64,000 nt of DNA from Gautieria morchelliformis (lineage: Eukaryota; Basidiomycota; Agaricomycetes; Gomphales; Gomphaceae). The notes below the pieces were generated by a model that did not search any database, was not told where the DNA came from, and was given only the letters and a program-made list of their open reading frames with translations. The position numbers and the translations under genes are program-made. This document shows positions 33,968-44,733 of this stretch, piece by piece. The stretch's first letter is position 1; the number at the start of each line of letters is the position of its first letter. Where the stretch lies: NCBI GenBank assembly GCA_015179125.1, contig WHVA01000049.1:124001-188000 (forward strand). The letters run 5' to 3'.

Positions 33968-35574
33968 ATGCAATGGCGGCCCAGTTGCAGGCAAATCATC
34001 ATTTTAATGGAGATGGAAATGGCAAAACCTCTGGGTGAGTGATACTTATACATTTGAACCGCTCCGTTGAAATTTAACTTCAATCGCCCTCTGGAGGGGC
34101 CCTCCTGATGCCAGCCAAAGTAATACTGGCGATAGAGGAGGCTCGTCTCTTCCCGGTTCTCCAGGTCGGCCCACTCCCGCTCTAACGCCCCAAACCACGC
34201 CCTCCCCGGAAACATCATCCACACCGATTACATCCGCACCACCTTCCGACCCCCAAGCTACCATTTCTCCCAGCACAACGCCCTCTAGCTCCTCCAACGG
34301 GGCATCTCCGTACGTTTTTAATTCTCCCACATCTCCACACTGTTTGCATTAGTTAAGTAAAGGCCCTTATGTCTCCTCTGATAGTAGTCCACCATTGAGC
34401 AGCACGGGGTGATTATCTCAAAACACTGAATTGGATCGGATAATAATGTCATTTACAGATCAATTTTAGCATCCGGATCACCGCTACCCCCCTCGTAAGC
34501 ATAAGGAAAGCCGTATGGTTGTGTCAAAGGATGTTAACCCTATGGACAGACAGATTCTATCAAGTTCTTCCGGTAATGGTACCAGCGCGCCAAATTTGTC
34601 TCCGTCAGCGTGAGTATGATATTTCTCCGTTGAGATTCCTTGCATCATTCCTCTGGCCTAGTTCATCTGCCGCTCTTGCCGTCGCGTCCCAAAGTACTTC
34701 AATAACAAACGTTCAGTCGGCAAGGTAGTCATCATTGTGATACTATATATCTATCCTTTGATCTGACCTTAACATTCATTTAGCATATACGAAACCAATG
34801 CCGTCTCCTCATCCGCGAGGAGCTCCCTAACCTCTGGATCCACAAGGTAAGGTGTAATTTTTCTTTCACTATCGATTCTTAGAACTCCAAAGCAGCTCTT
34901 CTACGCCGATACCTGCAGCCCCCACTTCAAATACCAAACATAACACTCCCGTCGCAGCAATCGTAGTCCCTATTCTGGTTTTACTCCTCATTATCTCCCT
35001 GGGTATCGGGTATTGTATCTATCGACGTCGACGAAGGAAAAACGCTGTTAGAAGTTCCCTCGGGTCTATTAATTATCCCGCAATGGATGAAATAGCCCCA
35101 GGTGCGGCTGGTACCATGAACGGCGGAATGGTGACTCCGGACATTGCCACAGCCAATCGCTGGCCGTCGTCCGAACCTAATCCCTTCGCTTCGCCGCCAA
35201 GCTCTCCGGTCCAGCGTAAGTGTAGCTTATATATATTCTATCTTTCTTACCCAGACACCGTGAAAATAGTTGCCTATGATGTCCCGGACACCTATGTACC
35301 TTCCACGACAACTTTTGACTTACAGCATTCGGGTACTGTGACCGAGACGTCGCTCCCCTCTCCCGCGCGGTTCTCTCTCGCTTCAGTTTCACAGAAGGTG
35401 CCATTCTTCAGCTACCTCAACGCTATGCGTCGTCGAAGCGAATTAAACGAGACAGGCGCGATCAAACGCGGCATGGAATACACCGACATCGAGGCAGGGG
35501 ATAGATCAAGCATTTACGCATGCTCTGTGACATCTCTCGACAGCAGTCATGTCAGTACCGTGTATGCGATCTGA
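33968..35574 (+). CDS. Array copy 2: mucin-like single-pass membrane protein
   Basis: The presumed start is ATG 33968 (MQWRPSCRQ). A Ser/Thr/Pro-rich ectodomain exon follows at about 34.08-34.31 kb (SSLPGSPGRPTPALTPQTTP). Small exons are separated by introns with GTAAG/TTAG ends. The membrane exon from 34883 encodes VAAIVVPILVLLLIISLGIG and then YRRRRRK. The cytosolic tail contains TMNGGMVTPD and NPFASPPSSPVQ. A 39-nt phase-1 intron (35216-35254) precedes the last exon, which carries VPFFSYLNAMRRRSELNETG and ends VYAI. The Arg-rich flank places the C terminus in the cytosol. Function unknown; a cell-surface sensor or wall anchor is a guess from architecture. This is the best-preserved copy with copies 4 and 5; the 5' exons are less certain than the last two. 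Confidence 0.65.
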
Positions 35575-36212
35575 GCGGATGGCCGGCCACCAGACCTCTT
35601 TCAGCCATTCTTATATTCGCTCCTGTATAGATACTATGTATTTATCCTCCTTTCCAATTCTACGGGCAACATTAATTTCACTGGTCAATCTTCGTCGCAT
35701 TCTTGGTCCTCTCCCTACATGAAGCTACTCGTTGATGAGGAACGAAGACGACCGGTCCCCGGGCCATGAGTTGCAATACTGCCTCATGGCACGAAGCCTT
35801 CCTTTTTGAGCTCAATTCCACAGCATGGTCAAATTCACGTGTGCAAGCAACCACATCATGAAATTGCATGTTCTTCCCTCTTAAGCTTAATTCACGGCCC
35901 TCGAACACTTAGTTTGCATGGCCTTCATTTCACGCGCCACGAAGCCTCGATCCCGAAGATCGAACAGTACCTAGTTAGATCACTCAGATGATGTCATATA
36001 GACTCTGTATATACCCCGCATCTAAACTAAATTCTAACTGCCAATGAACTGACCTTTAGCATGAAAGTTTTCTGTCCAACGGCCTGGTTTTGTCAATGAT
36101 CCTGGGGTCTGGAGTCTGGGGGATGTTCGCGAACTTCGAACACTTGTGTCACAACCCCGTCCGACTTGGCATAATTCGCAAGCTCGTTGGCTCTGTTTAG
36201 GATCACTGGGCT
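35575..36212. other. Intergenic, no gene seen
   Basis: About 640 bp between array copy 2 and the monooxygenase remnant. Only short open frames without similarity or splice support were found. Confidence 0.5.
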
Positions 36213-37018
36213 TCAGCGAATCGCGTGTGCGAAAGCCACTGCGTCACATATACCCAGGTTCATTCCTTGACCACCTAATGGACAATGGACGTGCGCCACA
36301 TCACTTGCCACGAGAATATGTCCATCTCCTACTTTCTGGAAGTAGGTGCTTGCCGCCGCGGCGCGTACGCTGTAACTTGACGCTAAGGCGACAGGTGACA
36401 TGGTGATTTTAGTGTCCCATGAATTCCGAGCGTCCATCATCCGCTGCAGATACAGGGAGGGATTTCTCGGCGGTTGTGTTTCGCTGCTAGGTAACAGGTA
36501 TCCAACTCACCAGACGAGAATAGGGGCTTCGGGGCATTTTTGTGTCATAAAGTGGAATTGAAGTAAGACGATCAAGGTGTGCGTATAGTTTATCCCCTGG
36601 AATGCCTTCAGGAAGTGGCTCCTCGAGGAGGGCATCGGCAAGGACTATACCAAAAGAAGGGGAATCGTGGAATGGTCATAGGCCATGCCGGTGTGGGGGA
36701 TGTTTATATTTGATCCCCAAGAGGCGGCGTATTTATATTGAGGCTGCGTTCAGGAATCGCGCTTCGCCAAACCCTGAGGTTGGAACGAACCGTCGAACGC
36801 GACCCATCCGCACTAAACACATGCCGAGCGTCGATGACATCTCTATGGTCAGACCTCACTTCCACGCCGCTCCCTTGTTCATCCTTACGCAAACCAACCG
36901 CGGTGTGGTTCGTGAAAACGCGAATGGTTCGACGATGTATTGTGGGATTTGAGCTGAAAATGGGAACCGGTGATGTCATGTAGCTGGGAGGGGTCTTATT
37001 GGTGGCTCCACGTATCAT
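36213..37018 (-). pseudogene. FAD-dependent aromatic monooxygenase remnant
   Basis: Two family signatures survive on the minus strand. The DG-type motif is ARHVFSADGSRSTVRSNL (about 36.8 kb). The ribityl-binding GD-type motif is GHILVASDVAHVHCPLGG followed by QGMNLGICDAVAFAHAI (about 36.25-36.33 kb). They belong to the PF01494 hydroxylase family, which uses FAD and NAD(P)H to hydroxylate phenolic compounds. The two pieces are in separate frames with stops between them, and the N-terminal GxGxxG region was not found, so this is a relic. It lies between array copies 2 and 3 on the opposite strand. Confidence 0.7.
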
Positions 37019-37811
37019 CAGAACGCTATCAGGACGAATCCTACTGTCGATGAGCGGTTTAGCTCCAGGACCTAAGCTTAATTCTTCGTGCCACGGTCTC
37101 TGCTCCCGTAATCACAGCTGGGGTTGGAGTGCAAAGGGGTGCGCTAGGGCGAGCTATTAAAGTATCGCCTTCATGGTGACACCGCTGTATTGTTAAGGGG
37201 AAGCCCTCTGGCAGACACGTCGCAGTGCGGCGGCACACTGCAGCGTGTATGTCGAGACATCGACCCCTGTGCGTGCGGAGCTGAGTTCAGCCGGGACTTT
37301 GGAGTGAGCTGGCTAGGTGGGATGCTGGGCCGCGATGCATGGCCGCATGTCGCTGCTGCGGTGAACGGTGGGTCAGTTGTCAGTTGTCGATCTGGCGCAC
37401 GCAATTAATTCGTCACGTGATAAGCTCGTAACTACGCTACGATGAAACTTGAATTCGGCTGTGACTAAGCTCTTTATTCGAGGATATTGATCTAGTTACA
37501 GTAGTAATCCATAGGTTGTGCTCCGGCTCTCAGAATGGGAGCTGAGACCTCGGGACATCAACGTATCTCATCTGGGCAGCCTGATTTTGAACGGAACCTA
37601 ACATGAACTCGAAGGAATCACGATGCATTGATGGCCAATGCCCACGACAACATCTCAGCTCTTAAAAATATCGCTTCATCCACTCCATGTACCCCCTCCC
37701 ATGATCCCCCCCTTTTCTTCTTTCCTTCAGATACGCTAAACGCCAAGTGTCTTGGTCACTCTTTTCTCTCCTCGAGGAATTCACGCTCTTTTTTTGTTCC
37801 GTCCGCTAGCT

Positions 37812-39355
37812 ATGCCAGGACTCGGACGGAAACTGCAAATCGATGGTCGTCACTTTCAACTTCCCCCGATTGGAGGCACCCCTCAGCGGTACTTGTGTAG
37901 CTAATTACCGGTCCCTTGTTTCACTGAACATGAATAACCCAAGGGAGTCTGACCTCGGCCCAGTCCACATTACAGCGTTCAATCCAAAGCCACCTACCCC
38001 ACAGCCTTCCATTACGACGGTTGTCAGTATAACATCTGCCAGTGAACCATCTGCCAATGCACCATCCGAGTCTCCTGGTTCCCCTCTCAGAGGTCTTTCG
38101 TGCGTTTTCAAATATAAGAAACTCCCTTTGACTCATGTGCCACGCGGAACTGCCAGCCTGCCCAGTGTTGGTAGCCAACTGGGAGATACTGAGTGACCGT
38201 TTCAAACCCTAGAATCACATTTAATATTAATGCTAGCCACAGATCGACTCAAGCCACACAGGTCCCTTCGTAAGCATTGTAATCACTGTATGGTTTGTGC
38301 CACAATAAAATTTATTTATTTTCGCAGAACTTCTTCTCTTGCCTTAATCGCATCTTCTCTTGCCTTAATCGCAAATGGGTCACCGTCGAGGTGAGAATGC
38401 CTTCTACAAGGTGAACTAATTAATTCATTGTCCTTGCGCAGTATGTCTTCGGGTTTTTCCAACCCGCCAGAGAGTGCGTCTATATTACCAGAGCTAAGCA
38501 CTCCATCGATGTACCTCGTGCCGTGATGTTACATCCATTTCTTGATCTGATTTTATACTTCTTTTAGCACGATGAAGCCCAACTCGTCTTCAATCAGAGG
38601 GTCTACCTTCTCAACCTCTGCATCCACAAGGTAAGATATGAACCCACCACTTCGTCATCCGGAATCTTAAAACTCCACAAAAGCGGGAGCAGCGGTTCTT
38701 CAACACCCGTAGCTGCACCTACCACGTCAAATGTACACCTTAACGGTCTCATCATCGCAGTCATCATTATTTCTATTCTCGTTCTACTTGCCAGCATCGC
38801 CCTAGGTGTCCGGTACTTTATCCGTCGGCACCGACAGAGGGAGATTGCTCGCCGCGTGGAGTCTGTTGATCCAATTTCTGCGACAATGAATCAAATACGA
38901 AGCTCAAGCACCAGTACTGTGTCTAGCATGATGACCAGCGGAAACGTGACTTCAACCAACGCTCTCACAATTGTCGGAGGGTTGTCCGAACCTAATCGCT
39001 TCGCTTCGCCGCCAAGTTCCCCTATACGAGGTGCGCGCAGTTGAGCATTCTTAGTTTTGCCCAGCATTCTTACGCAGACACAGTGAAACTAGTTACCCAT
39101 GACGTCCCAGACGTCTACGCATCTTCCCAAACAACTGCGGACTTAAAATATCCGGATGCTGTTGCACGGACAGCCGCGATCACATCTCCTGCACCTTCCC
39201 CTCATAATTCCCCGTCCGTTGAGGTACCATTCTTTTATCACCTTCGAGCCATGCGTCGTCGAGGCGAATTGTGCAAGGCGCCTACCATCGAACCCCGCGG
39301 CGTGGAATACATAGACAGCGATAGTTGCGATACACACCCTACTAGGCTCGACTGA
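37812..39355 (+). CDS. Array copy 3: mucin-like single-pass membrane protein, probably decaying
   Basis: The start ATG 37812 (MPGLGRKLQIDG) follows the shared acgctcttttt box. The membrane exon encodes NGLIIAVIIISILVLLASIA and then RYFIRRHRQRE (about 38.73-38.84 kb). The tail has MTSGNVTST and NRFASPPSSPIR. A 47-nt phase-1 intron (39031-39077) leads to VPFFYHLRAMRRRGELCKAP. Two defects are visible. The acceptor before the membrane exon reads TTAA (38669-38670) where copies 2 and 4 have TTAG. Near the end a frame slip gives an early stop at 39355, while the homologous C terminus (DHVGTVYA) continues in another frame to about 39459. It may be a pseudogene. No recognised domain beyond the family architecture. 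Confidence 0.55.
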
Positions 39356-39459
39356 CGGGGAATGACACAGACATTTGCACACGTTCCCTTACATCCTCTG
39401 CAAGCGATCATGTTGGTACAGTGTATGCTGGTACGAAACATCTCACCTAACCCGTTATA

Positions 39460-40253
39460 CCTCTTTTGCTGTTCTGACAAGATAAGCGTTTATCTTTCTC
39501 GTCATACCCTACCATTAATATCACTGTTCTGCGTCTGCGTCTGTTTCGTCTTTGACGCAACTTTATACCTGTACTCATTTAACCATGATACCAAGTCACA
39601 TTACACGATCTTTGGGTTAGTAGTAGGCGTGGTCCGGGGTAGTGATTGATTATTTGAAAAAATCCTTGATTAAGCATTGCAACTTCCGAGACTAGCTGTA
39701 CACTTAAGCGATTGTTACCTATGGATACTCTCATGTGTCCCGGCGTCAATGGATGTTGACTTTCTAGGTGTAATACAAATAAGCTATCCTATCGCGGTCG
39801 ATACCAGCTAACCCTGGCCACTGACATGACTGGAGATTTGGAAGGACGTGATTGCGTGAATTTGCCATGCAGAAGATTATATTTGTACAGTATCACAGTC
39901 GAGCATCGTGAGGTCAGTTTCTCCATAGTGAATTACATAATGCATTAGGGACCTGCACTGACTATTATATCGTGACGCGTACATATTTATCCACTGGATT
40001 TACTACTGGAAGTCTCTTTTTTGGTAATGGGACGCACCTTACCAATATAACTACGTGAGGCATAAATAACTTTTTCGTGTTCCTGGCGGCCGACATTGCT
40101 AGATAGTACTGTACATAGATGGGACCAATCCAAACAAAAAAATGGAAAAACCTGGTAGTTTGCTCCTACTACGCGTGCCTGCTCCTTCGATAAATCAGCC
40201 AGCGCATCCGCCCCTCACGATCTCCAAGTAGTACCTTAGCCTCTGAAACTAGC
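39460..40253. other. Intergenic, no gene seen
   Basis: About 800 bp of AT-rich sequence between array copy 3 and the convergently oriented F-box-like gene. No reading frame or repeat stands out. Confidence 0.5.
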
Positions 40254-41441
40254 CTAATTTTGCCATGCAGGCAACCCTACATCCGTTCGTCTCTTTGCTA
40301 CGGCCGTTTTCAGATCGTCCAGAGCAAAAAAGTCGTCAAAACACAACGACTCCACCTCCTGAGGATCATCCATTGGAGGCAATATCCTAAGGCGGTACTG
40401 TGCCGACTCGCCATCGGCACTATAGGACGATACAATGACTTGAAAGGCAACAAATGTAGGGACAGTGAGCAAATGCCGAAAAATTGTGTGCCATGTTCCG
40501 CTTTTCAGTTGGACGTTTTGGAGTATCAGATGCTTGAATGATGTTTTGCGAGGAGAGAGCAGCGATAAAAGCGTCCCGACTTTGGCTTTGACACAGGTTA
40601 ATTCCATTGAATCCAGTTTCTGCAGATTTGACCGATCAATGCGATCGAGATCAAAATATTGTGGGCAGCTAATCTTCAGCGAACGGAGATTCTTGGCGAG
40701 GGCGATAAAGTTGAAGAAGCTGGTTTCGTATCGGGCATTTGGAAAAGCTACCTGTATATACGACTGGGATTGCCGGCCAAAGCTTCCTCCTGCTCCACCC
40801 GTTCCGTCCACAAAGGACACTGAGAGATGCTGAAGACGATGCATGAGAAAACTCAGGGTCCGTGTGCCCCGAGTTTTCGAGAGGAGCTGTTTAAAGTCCT
40901 CGGCAGCTAACAGGTCAAGATGCAGGGACGTGAGGTCACGGAGTGGTGCATATCGAAGGGCGGTGAGTAGACAGCTGTCGAATTGATGACGCAAGTCGTT
41001 TGTGAAGTGGCCTTGTTCACATCCGCTAATATCACAGCAAACGGCAATGGTTTTGAGGTTTCGAAAGCTCCCCAGACCGATGGGAAGAAGAGCAGCAAGG
41101 TCTTCAATATTTAGCCGACAATTTGTTAAATTGCTACTTCCATAGTAGGGGACCAATGGGAGCCGGATTACAAAATTATGGAAATAACCGGTTAGCTTGC
41201 TGTTGATCATATCAGTAAGTCGCTTCGCCAACAGTGGTGGGTGTTTGCCACCAGGGGCAAACAAGTAAACCGTTCTGAAAAGCCGTGGAGACACGACTCT
41301 GCAGAAGGCTGTATCGACTAGGCGGAGCGTAGATAGCGCTAGCTTGTTTTTGGCGGACCCGTGATTAAAAGACAAATCCTCCCAAGCAATTTCTTGATCA
41401 ATACTAAGGGAGACGATCTGTGGTAAGGTGAGCCAACGCAA
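40254..41441 (-). CDS. F-box-like leucine-rich protein
   Basis: A single uninterrupted 395-aa frame. Its N terminus looks like the second half of an F-box (LRLVDTAFCRVVSPRLFRTV, about residues 39-58). The body is a series of irregular Leu-rich segments (LTSLHLDLLAAEDF, LQHLSVSFVDG, LRSLKISCPQYFDLD, FKHLILQNVQLKSG) typical of the expanded F-box/LRR families of basidiomycetes. Family members usually act as substrate receptors of SCF ubiquitin ligases; here that is inference, because the canonical LPxE start of the F-box is not obvious. The first Met of the frame was taken as start, and an upstream exon is possible. It lies inside the membrane-protein array but on the opposite strand. Confidence 0.75.
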   Translation of the reverse strand: MRWLTLPQIVSLSIDQEIAWEDLSFNHGSAKNKLALSTLRLVDTAFCRVVSPRLFRTVYLFAPGGKHPPLLAKRLTDMINSKLTGYFHNFVIRLPLVPYYGSSNLTNCRLNIEDLAALLPIGLGSFRNLKTIAVCCDISGCEQGHFTNDLRHQFDSCLLTALRYAPLRDLTSLHLDLLAAEDFKQLLSKTRGTRTLSFLMHRLQHLSVSFVDGTGGAGGSFGRQSQSYIQVAFPNARYETSFFNFIALAKNLRSLKISCPQYFDLDRIDRSNLQKLDSMELTCVKAKVGTLLSLLSPRKTSFKHLILQNVQLKSGTWHTIFRHLLTVPTFVAFQVIVSSYSADGESAQYRLRILPPMDDPQEVESLCFDDFFALDDLKTAVAKRRTDVGLPAWQN

Positions 41442-42323
41442 AAGGAATACTCTGTACGTCTATCTCACCTCTTCTATCACATCATCATTCAGCCTTGTCA
41501 TGTTGGGCCTGTCCGAAGGAACAAAAGCTCAACGCAAGCGTTGGACAGGGCTGAGTACTAGATCGAGTGGTAGGCGCTGTTCCGAAGGGTCACGGGTGTC
41601 TCCGCATGTGCGGCTTCCTAGACAAATACAGTATAGGTTTTGCAGCGCTCATAGTCAGGCGAGAGACCTGGAAGTTATACGTATAGAAGATGGTGGCCTG
41701 AGCTTCCTTGCTGCCGTCCGTACGCCCCGAACACGCCGCCGGGCCCCCAGACTGTGGCCGTCTACGTAACCGCTACGCATCCGCTCGGCCTCTAGCTCCG
41801 CAGGGCCTACTCGTGCTGAGTGGAAACCGCCTCGAATTGGTGCGCGACCGGTAAGTCTAAACGCTTCTACAGGTAGTCAACGTACAAGGAAGGGAACCAA
41901 TACTGTACCCATTGATCGAGTCGATTGTAGCGCCGCTCCGACTACTAATACTAGACTTCAGCCGGAACCTACGAACGTAGGATCAAACTGTTGCGATTTC
42001 AGTTGATTATGATACTACTTTCTGGTTGCCAGAATATTGGACCTTCAGGAACGATTTTGGCTAATCTAAATCTTCATATGCCATTTGGTCAGCCTGATGA
42101 TAATTGCCCTCAACGAAAGAATGGATATCCGATACACCATTGGAGGCGTTGGCGTCTAGCGTATCTCAAGAAATAACGGAGGCCCTTGAGAAAAGTGCCT
42201 GGCATGGATGTATGCAGACTTGAGTGCTGAGATGGTGTCGTGGTACTTGACCATTGGGTACGTACGTACATCATTAATATGGCGGAACCCGCACTCCGAG
42301 TCGTTTTGCATTTGGCCCGATCA
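41442..42323. other. Intergenic, upstream of array copy 4
   Basis: About 880 bp between the divergent F-box-like gene and array copy 4. It probably contains promoters of both. A 113-codon frame at 41428-41769 is Arg-rich and unsupported, and was not accepted. Confidence 0.45.
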
Positions 42324-44005
42324 TGGGGAGAGACGGTCACTCAAGGCAACCGTCCAAGAAATCTGCAGGCCCGCCAAGCATTCCACAAAGCCAAACCCCT
42401 CCGTAAGTCGCCATCTACTGCTGACCTACCCAGTTGCAACGCCTTGTTGTGACCAACCTCACGACAGCGCGCACAACATATCTATCAGTCCCACATCCAC
42501 CGCACTCCTTCACGTTGGATCTGTCAACGCCTCCACTCAGTCACCGCATGACGTACAGTTGAACTCCTCTCAACCGACTAGTACGACCTTCCGACCGGAG
42601 GGTGCACAACATAATACTGTGCCGCAGCAAACTGCCCTATCTCGCCACTCTGTCAACATGTCTGCATATCGCTCCACTTCATATGAACCCACCAATTTCC
42701 CCACTGCTAATACATCCTTGAATATTACGAGGTGATTTTTCAATACTCGTGATCCGCATTGAATAACTTATACTATTCACAGTTCAACCGCTACAAATTT
42801 GTCGTCAGATACGACTTCGTAAGTATGCTTTCGTTGCGGTTTGTGTCACATAAGCTTCAGTTCTATCGGCAGAAGTTTGCTATCAATGTCTTCAAACGTC
42901 CACGAAAATGTGTCGTCGCTGTCCAGGTAACCATAATTTTCACTAGGTGGAACTTCCATAATTTCATATCTGGTGTAGTAAATCCTCTGGCGGGCTCATT
43001 CCTCCGCCGTGTACACCCTTGAGCGCGTCCACGTCACCCCAGAGTGCCGTGAGAGGCCCGGGACCAAACGATTCATTGTCAAGGTAGTATTCCTCATGTT
43101 GTAATGCTGTATATGCACCTTCTGATATAACTTGACCATTCACTTAGCACACGCGCACCCGCTGTCAATGCTCCTCTTAGCGGTGTCAGCACCCGGACCT
43201 CTGTACCCACAGCGTAAGATGCGAAAATTATCACCTTGTCCGGAGTCTTAGAACTTCATAGCAGCGTTTCTTCTACACCGATCTCATCAACACCCACTTC
43301 TAATGCAAACATTCATATTCACACCGCCGCGGCGATAATCGTTCCAATTCTTGTTTTAAATGGCATCATCATCGCCTTAGCTATCACATACTTCATCCGT
43401 CGACGTCGTCGACAGAGGAAAGTCGCTGCTATAAACCCGCTTTGGCCGACCAATTCCAGACCTGAAGCAAAGAGTGAAATACGAGTAGCAAGCCTCCCTG
43501 GCGACTCTACCGTGATGAACAGCGGAATAATGACCCCCGACGCTGCCACAATTAATGGTCCGCCATCAGAAACTAATCGCTTCGCCTCCCCGCCAGGGTC
43601 CCCTGTACAAAGTACGTGCCGTTGGACATTCTTATATATGCTGTGGCGTCCTTTACTCAAACATCAGATGACCCAGACGCATACACGCTCTCCCGGCCAA
43701 CATCGGAATTAAAACATCCGGATGCTGTCACAAAGACAGCCGCGGTCCCTTCTCCGGTCCCTTCTCCTACACCTTCCTCTTCCTCTCATGCTTCATCATC
43801 ATTTAAGGTGCCATTCTTCCATCACCTTAAGGCGTTGCGCCGTCGAGGCGAATGGCGCATGACGCCTGCGATCGAACAACGCGGCATGGAGTACAGCAAC
43901 AGCGAGGCAACCTCTATTCGACTGACAGATAATGAGCCAGAGGTCCATGTACACTCTGAGAGATATTCTGGGAGCGAGTATGCCAGTTCTGTGTTGGCGA
44001 TCTGA
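42324..44005 (+). CDS. Array copy 4: mucin-like single-pass membrane protein
   Basis: The likely first exon, from ATG 42324 (MGRDGHSRQPSKKSAGPP), is basic like those of copies 1-3 and ends at GTAAGT. The next exon (from about 42433) is a Ser/Thr/Asn-rich ectodomain (ALLHVGSVNASTQSPHDVQ) with several N-glycosylation sequons. The membrane exon from about 43250 encodes AAAIIVPILVLNGIIIALAI and then YFIRRRRRQRK. The tail has VMNSGIMTPDAAT and NRFASPPGSPVQ. A 56-nt phase-1 intron (43612-43667) precedes the final exon with VPFFHHLKALRRRGEWRMTP and the end SSVLAI. No frame defect was seen in the last two exons. No known domain; function unknown. Confidence 0.65.
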
Positions 44006-44733
44006 ACGGATGCTCGCGAGGAATTTAGGGGCCCTGAAACCCTTCTTTTGCTCACAAGAGACAAGCACGTCTTTTTCCCTTAAAACGGCACGATTCATCT
44101 CACCGTGTTTTTAACCGATCCTTTGTTCCATGTACTCCATGCGATGATGATTCCAAAGAGATGGGGGGTTTATGTAAATTATTGTAAACACCACTGGTTA
44201 GTGTATCCGGCCTTAGTGATTGTTTCAAGTAATATGACGTTATTCTCATCAAATTAGATATCGGGCTTGTTTTTCGACAATACTTGCGTCATGTTACTGA
44301 AACGACACGCGCAGAATGAGATGATCGCGCGACCTACTAGAAGTTCAGCGTTCGGAGCCACCTACTGGTACGTCGGATAAAACAGTCAGCCTAGAGGGAT
44401 ATGAGTTCATATGTAACAGCATCGCGAATAGAAGATGTCATGAGCCCATCATGATGTAGTTATAATAGGTAGCTTTAGTTTCAAGCGTTCAAGTTCACTG
44501 ACATGCGACGCCCAAAGCTGCGTGTAGCCTGCTGCCTGTTGGGCCCTTATCCTGTTCTTCGCTTTCCAAATTTGTGGGGAAGATTCAGTTGTAAGGCCTA
44601 GGTTACGACTCCAACGTTCAGCTATTTCATTGTCCTGTGCCACAGATCTTTCGAGCGCCTATCTGTACGTTTGGACGGGGGTCTTCGCGACGGGTCTTCG
44701 CGCGCCGAATCAACTCGTGAATTGTGACGAACA

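Noticed and set aside
33928..34330. Minus-strand ORFs opposite array copy 2
   Set aside because: They mirror the proline/serine-rich ectodomain exon and its flanking intron on the plus strand.
44449..44643. Minus-strand 64-aa ORF with RIRAQQAAGYTQLWASHV
   Set aside because: Short, unspliced and without similarity I can recognise.
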